NCBI RefSeq assembly: GCF_014651015.1
Contig: NZ_BMWB01000042.1
Location: 1-45,219, forward strand
Direction: 5' to 3'
From: Streptomyces xantholiticus
Lineage (GTDB): Bacteria > Actinomycetota > Actinomycetes > Streptomycetales > Streptomycetaceae
DNA length: 45,219 nt
Position 1 is the first letter of the stretch. Every line of letters starts with the position of its first letter. The translations under genes and the position numbers were made by a program. Below are positions 7,047 to 15,095 of this stretch, piece after piece. The notes under the pieces are model-generated. The model worked only from the letters and a program-made list of their open reading frames with translations. It was not told the DNA's origin and did not search any database.

Positions 7047-8465
7047 TCACCGCCAACGGCTCACTTCCACGTTCTCCAGGACGCCGAGCGCGTCGGGGAC
7101 CAGCACCGCTGCCGAGTAGTAGGCCGTGACCAGGTACGAGATGATCGCCTGCTCGTCGATGCCCATGAAGCGCACCGAAAGACTGGGCTCGATCTCGTCC
7201 GGGATGCCGCTCTGCTGCAGCCCGATGACGCCCTGCTCCTCCTCGCCCGTACGCATACAGATGATCGATGTCGTCCGGGCCTCGGAGATCGGGATCTTGT
7301 TGCACGGGAAGATCGGCACACCGCGCCAGGCGGGCACATGGTGTCCCGCGACGTCCACGCTGTCGGGCACCAGGCCCCGGCGGTTGCACTCGCGTCCGAA
7401 GGCGGCGATGGCGCGCGGGTGGGCGAGGAAGAGCTTCGAGCCGCGCCGCCGCGAGAGCAGTTCGTCCATGTCGTCGGGGCTCGGCACACCGTCGTGCGGC
7501 TGCAGCCGCTGCCCGTAGTCACAGTTGTTGAGCAGGCCGAACTCGCGGTTGTTGACGAGCTCGTGCTCCTGCCGCTCGCGCAGCGCCTCGACGGTCAGCC
7601 GCAGCTGCTGCTCCGTCTGGTTCATCGGCTGGTTGTAGAGATCCGCCACCCGGCTGTGCACCTTCAGCACCGTTTGGGCGACGCTCAGTTCGTACTCCCT
7701 CGGCGCCGCCTCGTAGTCCACAAAGGTGTGCGGCACGACGGCCTCGCCGACGTGCCCGGCCGACAGGTCGATCGCCGCTTCGCCGTACTTGTTCGTCCGT
7801 TGGCGGGGCAGCGAGGCCAGGTTCGCCAGATGGGTGCGCAGCGGCTCCGCCCGCTCCGCCAGGTTGAGCACGTCGGCCCTGGTCAGGACCAGGACCGTGC
7901 AGGCGGTCGCGGCACGTGCCGTGTACTGCCAGACGGCGTCGCCGTCCACCAGTGACTGGTCGCCGAAGTAGGCACCGTCGGCGAGGACTTCGACCACCGC
8001 CTCGTCCCCGTACGGGCCCTCGCCGATCTTCTCCACCCTGCCGTGCGCCAGTAGGAAGATCCGGTCGGCCGCCTCCCCGCCGGCCGCCAGCACCTGCCCC
8101 GGCGCGAACTCCTGCTGCTCGCACCGCTGCGCCAGCTCCGCGAGCGCCGCCTCGTCGCCGAAGTTCCGCAGCGCCGGCAGCTCCCCGAGCTCGGCCGGGA
8201 TCACCGCGACACGGTCCGCGGTCTGCACGAACGTGACCCGCCCGTCGCCGACCGAATAGCTGAGGCGGCGGTTCACCCGGTAGGTGCCGCCCTGTACCTG
8301 CACCCACGGCAGCATCCGCAGCAGCCACCGTGAGGTGATCTCCTGCATCTGCGGGACGGACTTGGTGGTGGTTGCGAGATTCCGTGCGGCGGCGGTGCCG
8401 AGACTCTGCTGGGGCGACGGGTCGCGAACGTCCTCGCCCACGGAACCGACCGAACCAACCGTCAT
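7047..8465 (-). CDS. Family 2B encapsulin nanocompartment shell protein with cyclic-nucleotide-binding-like insert (EshA-like)
   Basis: 472 residues from ATG 8465, with GGGAG upstream. An N-terminal arm and the first part of an HK97-type shell fold (about 1-95) precede an inserted Crp/cNMP-like domain (about 100-215, RNFGDEAALAEL to LTRADVL). The rest of the shell (about 220-472) follows, ending DALGVLENVEVSRWR. This architecture defines family 2B encapsulins and the Streptomyces Esh proteins. From memory it corresponds to the S. coelicolor paralogue near SCO5249. The phosphate-binding cassette reads FGDQSLVDGDAVWQYTARA, without the classical FGE...PRxA pattern, so cAMP binding is doubtful. 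It should self-assemble in the cytoplasm around the downstream polyprenyl synthase. Confidence 0.92.
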   Translation of the reverse strand: MTVGSVGSVGEDVRDPSPQQSLGTAAARNLATTTKSVPQMQEITSRWLLRMLPWVQVQGGTYRVNRRLSYSVGDGRVTFVQTADRVAVIPAELGELPALRNFGDEAALAELAQRCEQQEFAPGQVLAAGGEAADRIFLLAHGRVEKIGEGPYGDEAVVEVLADGAYFGDQSLVDGDAVWQYTARAATACTVLVLTRADVLNLAERAEPLRTHLANLASLPRQRTNKYGEAAIDLSAGHVGEAVVPHTFVDYEAAPREYELSVAQTVLKVHSRVADLYNQPMNQTEQQLRLTVEALRERQEHELVNNREFGLLNNCDYGQRLQPHDGVPSPDDMDELLSRRRGSKLFLAHPRAIAAFGRECNRRGLVPDSVDVAGHHVPAWRGVPIFPCNKIPISEARTTSIICMRTGEEEQGVIGLQQSGIPDEIEPSLSVRFMGIDEQAIISYLVTAYYSAAVLVPDALGVLENVEVSRWR

Positions 8466-8613
8466 GAGACTCCCTCTCGATCATGTGCTGACCTGCAAGG
8501 AAAAGCCTTCCATCGCATCCTGTAAGCGGTCCATTACACAAATGAGTGTGACTGGATCCCCACGGAGCAGGGCAGTAGCCGGATCCGCTCGCACATGCGA
8601 CCAGAATGAGTGC

Positions 8614-9543
8614 ATGCCGCCGAGACCGTCCGAGCCCGCTGCCGCACTGCGGCCCCTGCTGCCGTCACCGCTGCAGCCACTCGAGGACGATCGTTTCTCC
8701 CGGTACGGGGTGCGGCTGCTCCTCAAGCGCGACGACCTGATCCACCCGGATCTGCCGGGCAACAAATGGCGCAAGCTGGCCCCGAACCTGCGGGCCGCGG
8801 CAGGCCGGCCGGTGCTGACGTTCGGCGGCGCGTACTCCAACCATCTGCGCGCGACGGCCGCAGCGGGCCGGCTGCTCGGCTTCCGCACGATCGGCGTCGT
8901 ACGGGGCGACGAGCTCGCCACGCGCCCCCTGAACCCCTCCCTGGCCCGGTGTGCGGCGGACGGCATGCGCCTGCTGTTCGTCGACCGCACGACGTACCGC
9001 GCCAAGAACGACCCCGAGGTGCTGTCCCGGATACTCGAACAGGCGGCGACGGACGACGTCTACGTGGTTCCCGAAGGCGGCAGCAACGCGCTCGCCGCCA
9101 CGGGCTGCGCCGAACTCGGCCGCGAGCTGCGCGGCCTCACCGACGTGGCGGCCGTCGCCTGCGGGACCGGCGGCACGCTCGCCGGACTGGCCGCCGGACT
9201 CGACGACGGGCAGTGTGCCGTCGGCTTCCCGGTCCTGAGGGGCGGATTCCTCGCCGGTGCCGTGCGCACCCTCCAGGACGAGGCCTTCGGGGGCCCCGTC
9301 GGCGACTGGTCCCTGGACGGGCGGTTCCACTTCGGCGGGTACGCCCGTACGACCCCGGAGCTCGACCGGTTCGCCGCCGACTTCCGGGCTCGCCATGGGC
9401 TGCCCGTGGAGGGCGTCTATGTCGCCAAGTTGCTCTACGGACTTGTGGAGCTCACGGCCGAGGGGTCCTTCGCCCCCGGCACGACCGTCGCCGCGGTCGT
9501 CACCGGTCACGAGGACGGATCGCACCCTGCCGGCGCCGACTGA
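8614..9543 (+). CDS. PLP-dependent 1-aminocyclopropane-1-carboxylate deaminase / D-cysteine desulfhydrase family protein
   Basis: 309 residues from ATG 8614. LLLKRDDLIHPDLPGNKWRKL places the PLP Schiff-base lysine at K51. FGGAYSNHLRATAA is the substrate/cofactor loop, and ACGTGGTLAGLAAGL is the phosphate-binding glycine loop. This is the fold-type II beta-eliminating family that includes ACC deaminase and D-cysteine desulfhydrase. The length is slightly short (usual 310-340). The residues that separate true ACC deaminase from desulfhydrase cannot be assigned with confidence, and D-cysteine desulfhydrase-like activity is more likely. Convergent with the antiporter gene, with 4 bp between stop codons and no room for a terminator. 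Confidence 0.88.
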   Translation: MPPRPSEPAAALRPLLPSPLQPLEDDRFSRYGVRLLLKRDDLIHPDLPGNKWRKLAPNLRAAAGRPVLTFGGAYSNHLRATAAAGRLLGFRTIGVVRGDELATRPLNPSLARCAADGMRLLFVDRTTYRAKNDPEVLSRILEQAATDDVYVVPEGGSNALAATGCAELGRELRGLTDVAAVACGTGGTLAGLAAGLDDGQCAVGFPVLRGGFLAGAVRTLQDEAFGGPVGDWSLDGRFHFGGYARTTPELDRFAADFRARHGLPVEGVYVAKLLYGLVELTAEGSFAPGTTVAAVVTGHEDGSHPAGAD

Positions 9544-9547
9544 CGGC

Positions 9548-11146
9548 TCAGGCCGTCTCCTCGCGGTATGCGGCCGCCTCCTCCAGGTCGAGCCGGCGCA
9601 GCAGCGTACGCATCATCTCGTCGTCGATCTCCCGCCGGTTGCGCAGCTCGACGAAGACCGCGCGCTCCGTGGAGATCATTTCCGTGGCGAGCCGCCGGTA
9701 CGTGTCGTCCGCCGACTCCCCCGTCACGGCGTTGACCGCGCCGAGCCGTTCCCAGACCGCGTTCCTTCGGCGTTCCAGTACCGCCCGCAGCCGGTCCGCC
9801 AGCGGCTCCGGCAGCCTGTTGCGTTCGTCCTCAAGCAGCTCCCGCAGCCGCTGTTCGGCCGCCGCGGAGGCCTTGCTCTGGGCCTGCGCCTCGGCCAGCG
9901 TCTCCGCCTGGACGTCGCGTCCCGGGACCTTGAGCACACGGATCAGCGACGGCAGGGTCAGTCCCTGCACCACCAGCGTCCCGATCACCGTCGTGAAGGT
10001 GAGGAACAGGACCAGGTTGCGGGCGGGGAAGTCGTCGCCGCCCGACGTCGTCAGCGGGATCGAGAAGGCGATGGCGAGCGATACCACCCCGCGCATACCG
10101 GCCCAGCCGACGATCAGCGGAGCCCTCCAGTTGGTGTCCGGCTCGCGTTCCCTGATCCGCCGGGACAGCACACGCGGCAGGAACGTCGCCGGGTACACCC
10201 AGACGAACCGCACCACGACCACGGCGACGAAGACCCCGGCCGCGTACCAGAGCGCTTCGCCCACGCCGTACTCGCCCAGCTCCTCGACCACGATCGCCAG
10301 CTGCAGGCCGATGAGCGCGAAGACGGCCGACTCCAGGACGAAGGCGACCATCCTCCAGACGGCGTCCTCCTGCAGCCGGGTCGCGAAGTCGACCTGCCAG
10401 GAGTGGTGGCCCAGGTACAGCGCGACGACGACGACCGCGAGCACACCCGACGCATGGACCTGCTCCGCGGCGGCGTAGGCGATGAACGGGATGAGCAGCG
10501 ACAGCGTGTTCTGCAGCAGCGCTTCCTTCAGATGTCTGCGCAGCCAGTGGATGGGAAGCATCAGCGCCAGGCCGACCCCCACACCGCCGAGCGAGGCCAC
10601 GGCGAACTCCCCGAGGCCGCCGCCCCAGCTCGCGCCGACGCCGAGGGCCGCGGCCAGCGCCACCTTGAAGGCGGTGATCGCGGTGGCGTCGTTCACCAAG
10701 GATTCACCTTGGAGGATCGTGGTGATACGGGACGGCAGTCCCAGCCGGCGCGCGATGGCCGTGGCGGCGACGGCGTCGGGCGGTGCGATCACGGCACCGA
10801 GCACCAGGGCGGCCGGCAACGGCAGATCCGGCACCAGCAGATAGGCCAGGTAGCCGACGACGACCGTCGCGAACAGGACATAGCCGACCGAGAGCAGCGC
10901 GATGGGACGGAGGTTGGCCCGCAGGTCGAGGTAGGAACTGTCCAGGGCGGCGATGTGCAGCAGCGGTGGCAGGACCAGCGGCAGCACGATGTGCGGGTCG
11001 AGGTGGTAGTCGGGGACGCCCGGGACGTACGAGGCGATCAGCCCGGCCGTCACCAGCAGCAGCGGCGCCGGCACCGGCGTCCTGCGGGCCGCCCCGGCCA
11101 CTGCGGCGCTCACGGCGATCAGCCCGACCAGCGACAATACTTCCAT
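9548..11146 (-). CDS. Na+/H+ antiporter, CPA1 family
   Basis: 532 residues from ATG 11146, with the adjacent GTG 11149 as an alternative. An upstream in-frame extension would overlap the divergent zinc-finger gene and is rejected. There are about 12 membrane segments in the first 400 residues. GAVIAPPDAVAATAIARRLGL and LQGESLVNDATAITAFKVAL carry the acidic residues of the CPA1 ion site. FALIGLQLAIV and GWAGMRGVVSLAIA are also family hallmarks. A cytoplasmic helical C-terminus of about 125 residues (Arg/Glu-rich) follows. It exchanges cytoplasmic Na+ for H+ across the plasma membrane. Divergent from the UBP zinc-finger gene, with only 39 bp between start codons. Confidence 0.92.
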   Translation of the reverse strand: MEVLSLVGLIAVSAAVAGAARRTPVPAPLLLVTAGLIASYVPGVPDYHLDPHIVLPLVLPPLLHIAALDSSYLDLRANLRPIALLSVGYVLFATVVVGYLAYLLVPDLPLPAALVLGAVIAPPDAVAATAIARRLGLPSRITTILQGESLVNDATAITAFKVALAAALGVGASWGGGLGEFAVASLGGVGVGLALMLPIHWLRRHLKEALLQNTLSLLIPFIAYAAAEQVHASGVLAVVVVALYLGHHSWQVDFATRLQEDAVWRMVAFVLESAVFALIGLQLAIVVEELGEYGVGEALWYAAGVFVAVVVVRFVWVYPATFLPRVLSRRIREREPDTNWRAPLIVGWAGMRGVVSLAIAFSIPLTTSGGDDFPARNLVLFLTFTTVIGTLVVQGLTLPSLIRVLKVPGRDVQAETLAEAQAQSKASAAAEQRLRELLEDERNRLPEPLADRLRAVLERRRNAVWERLGAVNAVTGESADDTYRRLATEMISTERAVFVELRNRREIDDEMMRTLLRRLDLEEAAAYREETA

Positions 11147-11185
11147 CACACCGACCTCACTCGACTGCGTCGTAATCTGGCAATC

Positions 11186-11446
11186 ATGAGCGAGTGTCCG
11201 CACGTAGCCGAACTGCCGCGCCCCGAGCCACTGCCGCTGACCGACACCTGCGCGGAGTGCGCGGCGGCCGGCAGCCACCCCGTCCAGCTGCGGCTGTGCC
11301 TGTCGTGCGGGCACGTCGGCTGCTGCGACTCGTCGCCGATGCGACACGCGAGCGCCCACTTCCAAGAGACCGCGCATTCGGTGATGCGCAGTTTCGAGCC
11401 GGGACAGGTGTGGCGATGGTGTTTCGTGGACGGTTCGATCGTCTGA
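11186..11446 (+). CDS. UBP-type zinc-finger domain protein
   Basis: 86 residues from ATG 11186. It opens CPHVAELPRPEPLP. TCAECAAAGS and LRLCLSCGHVGCCDSS are followed by HASAHFQETAHSVMRSF, giving the Cys/His order of the UBP (BUZ) finger, and it ends with a WRWCFVDGSIV strand. In eukaryotes this fold binds the C-terminal glycines of ubiquitin. Actinobacteria have stand-alone or antiporter-fused copies of unknown ligand. It starts 39 bp from the divergent antiporter start, so a shared control region is certain and a functional link plausible. Confidence 0.88.
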   Translation: MSECPHVAELPRPEPLPLTDTCAECAAAGSHPVQLRLCLSCGHVGCCDSSPMRHASAHFQETAHSVMRSFEPGQVWRWCFVDGSIV

Positions 11447-11609
11447 CGCCTGGGTACGTCAACCATCCCCCGGATCCGCTCAATTGGCAGGCGCAGACCC
11501 CTAGCCACTGTGCGTGTTCATCGTTTTACATTGAGTGACAGCCATCACCATGGGGGCGCTGGCGACACGGCACCATGGATCGCGATAGCGTCGCCAGGCC
11601 AGACATGGC

Positions 11610-11632
11610 TGCGTGACCGACCACGTAACGCA
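11610..11632. promoter_or_regulatory. Inverted repeat upstream of the anti-sigma/sigH pair
   Basis: TGCGTGAC (11610-11617) and GTAACGCA (11625-11632) match at 7 of 8 positions with a 7-bp spacer, 57 bp upstream of the anti-sigma start. In S. coelicolor the developmental repressor BldD binds a sigH promoter. This repeat is a candidate site but does not match the BldD consensus clearly. No sigma-B-type promoter was recognised in 11447-11688. Confidence 0.35.
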
Positions 11633-11688
11633 CGGCCGCGGGCCAACGCCGCGGCCCGGAATGAGCTTGTGCCACCTTGGAGGTGAGG

Positions 11689-12102
11689 GTGTCCCAGATC
11701 GCAGGCGAGCCCGGGACCCAGGACTTCGTGGAAGTCCGGCTGCCCGCTGCGGGTGCCTACCTGTCCGTGCTGCGAACGGCCACCGCCGGCCTCGCAGCGC
11801 GTTTGGACTTCACCCTCGACGAGATCGAGGACCTGCGGATCGCGGTGGACGAGGCGTGCGCGATCCTGCTGCAGCAGGCCGTCCCAGGATCCGTTCTGAG
11901 CTGCGTGTTCCGGCTCGTCGACGACTCACTGGAGGTGACGGTCTCCGCACCCACCACCGACGGCCGGGCGCCGGAGCGCGACACGTTCGCCTGGACGGTG
12001 CTCTCCGCACTGGCCGGCAAGGTCGACTCGTCGGTCGCCGACGACCGTACTGTGGCCATCAGCCTGTACAAACAGCGCGGCGCGGGACCCGGGCCGGCGT
12101 GA
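11689..12102 (+). CDS. rshA: Anti-sigma factor, RsbW-like ATP-binding protein (UshX/RshA type)
   Basis: 137 residues. GTG 11689 is chosen because GGAGGTGAGG lies just upstream and the protein then begins MSQIAGEPGTQDF, as I recall for its orthologues. TTG 11677 is the alternative. It has a GHKL ATPase/kinase fold: DEIEDLRIAVDEACAILL is the N-box helix, and a C-terminal ALAGKVDSS segment replaces a clear G-box, as in short RsbW homologues. The role is to bind and inhibit the SigH-type sigma factor encoded next, with release by partner switching (anti-anti-sigma not in window). Its TGA overlaps the proposed sigH GTG by 4 nt, giving coupled 1:1 translation. The symbol is by orthology from memory. 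Confidence 0.82.
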   Translation: MSQIAGEPGTQDFVEVRLPAAGAYLSVLRTATAGLAARLDFTLDEIEDLRIAVDEACAILLQQAVPGSVLSCVFRLVDDSLEVTVSAPTTDGRAPERDTFAWTVLSALAGKVDSSVADDRTVAISLYKQRGAGPGPA

Positions 12103-13046
12103 GCAGCGGAAACGGGGACGGTTCGATGCGGGAGGACGAGGAGCGGAGCCCGAGGCCGCTGAGCACGTCGGCCGGCATCCCTGAGCAGCAGGCGCGGCCG
12201 CACCCGGTGGTGGACGAACCTGAGGGCCGTACGGCCTCGGCAGAGCGGGCGGACCGTATGAGCGAACACCGGCAGAACCGGCACCCGGACCCCCATGACC
12301 GCAGCGGCGCACGGGCGATGTTCATCGCACTGCGCGAGCTGCCCGACGGGTCGCCCGAGCGGGCGGAGCTGCGCAACCAGCTCGTCCGGATGCATCTGCC
12401 GCTGGTCGAGCACCTGGCGCGGCGCTTCCGCAACCGCGGCGAACCGCTGGACGACCTGACGCAGGTCGCCACGATCGGGCTGATCAAATCGGTGGACCGG
12501 TTCGATCCGGACCGCGGCGTCGAGTTCTCGACGTACGCCACACCGACGGTGGTCGGCGAGATCAAACGCCACTTCCGTGACAAGGGGTGGGCGGTGCGGG
12601 TGCCGCGCCGTCTGCAGGAGCTGCGACTCGCGCTCACGACCGCGACCGCGGAGCTCTCCCAGCAGCACGGCCGGTCACCGACCGTGCACGAGCTGGCGGA
12701 GCGGCTCGGCATCTCGGAGGAGGAGGTCCTGGAAGGCCTGGAGTCCGCGAACGCGTACTCCACGCTCTCCCTCGACGTCCCCGACACGGACGACGAGTCC
12801 CCCGCGGTGGCGGACACGCTGGGCGCGGAGGACGAGGCACTGGAGGGCGTCGAGTACCGAGAGTCCCTGAAGCCGCTGCTGGAGGATCTGCCACCGCGCG
12901 AGAAGCGGATTCTGCTGCTGCGGTTCTTCGGGAACATGACCCAGTCCCAGATCGCACAGGAGGTCGGCATCTCGCAGATGCACGTCTCCCGGCTCCTGGC
13001 GCGGACACTGGCACAACTCCGCGAACGCCTGCTGGTCGAGGAGTAG
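12099..13046 (+). CDS. sigH: RNA polymerase sigma factor, SigB/SigF/SigG family (SigH-like)
   Basis: 315 residues if GTG 12099 (GTGA overlap with the upstream stop) is used. ATG 12126 and ATG 12258 are in-frame alternatives, and the S. coelicolor protein exists as several N-terminal isoforms. About 60 low-complexity, charged residues precede region 2 (DDLTQVATIGLIKSVDRFDP, then FSTYATPTVVGEIKRHFRD). Region 3 follows (ELSQQHGRSPTVHELAERLG), then region 4 (QSQIAQEVGISQMHVSRLL). There is no region 1.1, as in group 3 stress-response sigmas. It likely directs osmotic-stress and developmental genes when freed from the anti-sigma factor. Confidence 0.88.
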   Translation: MSSGNGDGSMREDEERSPRPLSTSAGIPEQQARPHPVVDEPEGRTASAERADRMSEHRQNRHPDPHDRSGARAMFIALRELPDGSPERAELRNQLVRMHLPLVEHLARRFRNRGEPLDDLTQVATIGLIKSVDRFDPDRGVEFSTYATPTVVGEIKRHFRDKGWAVRVPRRLQELRLALTTATAELSQQHGRSPTVHELAERLGISEEEVLEGLESANAYSTLSLDVPDTDDESPAVADTLGAEDEALEGVEYRESLKPLLEDLPPREKRILLLRFFGNMTQSQIAQEVGISQMHVSRLLARTLAQLRERLLVEE

Positions 13047-13056
13047 CCCTCGGGGC

Positions 13057-13083
13057 GGCCCACCTGGATGAAGCCGGTGGGCC
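13057..13083 (+). terminator. Terminator after sigH
   Basis: GGCCCACC (13057-13064) pairs with GGTGGGCC (13076-13083) across an 11-nt loop, starting 10 bp past the sigH stop codon. Confidence 0.7.
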
Positions 13084-13182
13084 GGCGCGGGGTGCGGAGA
13101 AGTCCGTCACCCCGCCCCTTCCCGAAACCCCACTCCCGGACCGCTACCGCGCTCCGCCCCGGACGGCTCTTTTGGAGCCCGC

Positions 13183-13196
13183 CGGCGTTCGAGGCG
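13183..13196 (+). repeat. Dispersed intergenic repeat core, copy 1
   Basis: CGGCGTTCGAGGCG recurs exactly at 38308-38321, again in an intergenic region. It lies in the gene-free stretch 13084-13309, which otherwise holds only G+C-rich sequence with short inverted repeats such as GGGGCCGGAGCCCC (about 13206-13219). This resembles the short repeated element seen between genes in many Streptomyces genomes. Function unknown. Confidence 0.5.
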
Positions 13197-13309
13197 CGGG
13201 GGCGCGGGGCCGGAGCCCCTGGGTTCGCAATGAGGGCACCGCGCACGCCGCCAGGAGTAGGAGGAGGGCGGGGCGGGGGAAACGGGCCGCGCAGCCGCCC
13301 GCTCGAGGG

Positions 13310-13726
13310 CTACGCCCGCGGGCGGATGCCGAGGGCCTCGGCCGTTGTCGGGTTCACCAGCAGCACCAGGCCCGTCACCGCGACCGCCGCCAGCACCACG
13401 CCCAGCGGGATCAGCGCGCCCGAGGCGCGCAGCAGGGTCCACGCCGGGATCAGTGCGATCAGCTGAGTGATGATCGCCGGCCCGCGGCTCCAGCTGCGCT
13501 GCCGCAGCAGCCCGCGCGCCGCCGCCAGCGGGATGACGCCGAGCGCCATCAGCGTCAGACCGCCCATTTCTGCCTGGGAGGGACTGTCGGGCCGGCCCAG
13601 CAGCCCCATCACGAGCATGTACACGCCACCCATGACCAGGGCCAGACCCTCGGCGGCGCACACCGCGGCCGCCGCGGACAAACGGGAGGGGCGGGCGGGG
13701 CTGGAGGTCCGGTCGTCGCTGCTCAC
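13310..13726 (-). CDS. Small integral membrane protein
   Basis: 138 residues from GTG 13726 (MSSDDRTSSPARPSRLS). The upstream continuation enters the divergent diacylglycerol-kinase gene and is rejected. A short polar N-terminus precedes four hydrophobic helices: AVCAAEGLALVMGGVYML, GGLTLMALGVIPLAAARG, IITQLIALIPAWTLL and LGVVLAAVAVTGLVLLVN. The end ALGIRPRA is basic. No catalytic residues or named family are recognised. It is a conserved type of actinobacterial membrane protein of unknown function. Divergent from the kinase gene at 13808, with 81 bp between starts. Confidence 0.75.
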   Translation of the reverse strand: MSSDDRTSSPARPSRLSAAAAVCAAEGLALVMGGVYMLVMGLLGRPDSPSQAEMGGLTLMALGVIPLAAARGLLRQRSWSRGPAIITQLIALIPAWTLLRASGALIPLGVVLAAVAVTGLVLLVNPTTAEALGIRPRA

Positions 13727-13807
13727 CCATGCAGGGTAGCCGTCACGCCGGTCCGCCCGGGAAACCCGGGCTGGGCCAGATACCCCCCAGTAGGTACGCT
13801 GCATCGC

Positions 13808-14776
13808 ATGCGCGCACTTCTCGTGGTCAATCCGGCAGCAACCACCACCAGTGCCCGCACCCGCGACGTACTGATCCACGCACTCGCGAGCGAGATGAAG
13901 CTCGAGGCGGTCACCACCGAGTACCGCGGCCACGCCCGCGACCTCGGGCGCCGGGCCGCGGAGTCGGACGACATCGACCTCGTCGTCGCCCTCGGCGGTG
14001 ACGGCACCGTCAACGAGGTCGTCAACGGACTCCTCCACAACGGCCCCGATCCGGACCGTCTCCCCCGCCTCGCCGTCGTCCCCGGCGGCTCGACGAACGT
14101 GTTCGCCCGCGCCCTCGGCCTGCCGAACGACGCCGTCGAGGCGACCGGCGCGATCCTGGACGCGCTGCGCGACCGGACCGAGCAGACGGTGGGCCTCGGC
14201 CTCGCGGCCGGCGCTCCCGGCACCGACGACGAGGGTGTCCCGCCGCGCTGGTTCACCTTCTGCGCAGGGCTGGGCTTCGACGCCGGCGTAGTCGGCCGGG
14301 TCGAACAGCACCGCGAACAGGGCAAGCGGTCGACGCACTCGCTCTATGTCCGGCAGGCGTTGCGGCAGTTCCTCGACGACCCGCATCGCCGCCAAGGCAC
14401 GATCACGCTGGAGCGGCCGGGCGCGGAGCCCGTGGCGGGTCTGGTGCTGTCCATAGTCTGTAACACCTCCCCCTGGACCTACCTGGGCAATCGCCCGGTG
14501 TACGCGTCCCCCAAGGCCTCCTTCGACACCGCCCTCGACGTGCTCGGGCTGTCGAAACTGTCGACCCCTGCCGTGGCCCGTTACGCGACCCAGTTGCTCG
14601 CTTCGAGCCCGGAGCGCGGCCCCCACGGAAAGCACGCGCTCACACTCCACGACCAGACCGACTTCACCTTGCATTCAAAGGTGCCGCTGCCCTTCCAGAT
14701 GGACGGTGACCACCTCGGGCTGCGTACCAGCGTGGCGTTCACAGGCGTACGCCGTGCACTGCGTGTGATTGTGTGA
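13808..14776 (+). CDS. Diacylglycerol kinase / lipid kinase family protein
   Basis: 322 residues from ATG 13808. ALGGDGTVNEVVNG (GGDGT at 63-67) is the nucleotide-binding signature, and VVPGGSTNVFARAL at 91-103 is the second conserved block. FTFCAGLGFDAGVVGRVE and the C-terminal PFQMDGDHLG (D and G of the YegS/DgkB C-domain) complete the DAGK catalytic fold. It phosphorylates diacylglycerol or a related lipid at the inner membrane face using ATP. No membrane segment is seen, as usual for the soluble DgkB/YegS type. Single gene with a weak terminator after it. Confidence 0.9.
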   Translation: MRALLVVNPAATTTSARTRDVLIHALASEMKLEAVTTEYRGHARDLGRRAAESDDIDLVVALGGDGTVNEVVNGLLHNGPDPDRLPRLAVVPGGSTNVFARALGLPNDAVEATGAILDALRDRTEQTVGLGLAAGAPGTDDEGVPPRWFTFCAGLGFDAGVVGRVEQHREQGKRSTHSLYVRQALRQFLDDPHRRQGTITLERPGAEPVAGLVLSIVCNTSPWTYLGNRPVYASPKASFDTALDVLGLSKLSTPAVARYATQLLASSPERGPHGKHALTLHDQTDFTLHSKVPLPFQMDGDHLGLRTSVAFTGVRRALRVIV

Positions 14777-15095
14777 CCAGAAGGACCGAAAGTCCTTTAT
14801 CTCGAACGTATGGGCTGCGGTCCACCCCATAGAAGTACGGCTGTGACCTAGTCGACACCGAGGAATCAAAAAAAACTTTCCGGAAGGGGTTGTATCCGCC
14901 GCCGAGGTTTGCGAATCTCTACATGGCGATCGGGACGGCCCGCAACATCGGCCCCACAGACCGCCGGAACCCCTTACACGAATCCAGGACCCAACGCCGG
15001 GCAACTGGCGGTCGGCCCTTCCCTCACGGGGGGACTCGTGAAAGCGTTCACATTCACAAGCAACCCGAACGTAATACCAAGGAGAGGTAGCAGCC
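14777..15095 (+). other. 319-bp region upstream of wblE, no gene; control sequences likely
   Basis: After the kinase gene's hairpin, the stretch holds a run of eight A at 14868-14875, rare in this G+C-rich DNA. It is followed by the palindrome TTCCGGAA (14878-14885) and then TTGTAT (14890-14895). The A-run plus TTG box could be an UP element and -35 of the wblE promoter, but I find no well-spaced -10. The last part gives a long untranslated leader ending in the wblE ribosome-binding site AAGGAGAGG (15079-15087). Confidence 0.4.
14781..14797 (+). terminator. Short hairpin after the lipid kinase gene
   Basis: AAGGAC (14781-14786) pairs with GTCCTT (14792-14797) across CGAAA, 4 nt after the stop and followed by TATCT. 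The stem is short, so termination may be partial. Confidence 0.5.

Noticed and set aside
9257..11446. 729-codon plus-strand open frame antisense to the antiporter
   Set aside because: Only its last 86 codons (UBP finger) look like protein. The rest is composition-biased and antisense to a well-supported membrane protein.
13047..13310. Possible small genes in the gap after sigH
   Set aside because: Only Arg/Pro/Ala-rich frames without start signals. The stretch is repeat and hairpin DNA.
14868..14895. A-run with TTGTAT as a complete wblE promoter
   Set aside because: No TANNNT-type -10 at 16-19 bp from TTGTAT, so only a general control region is annotated.
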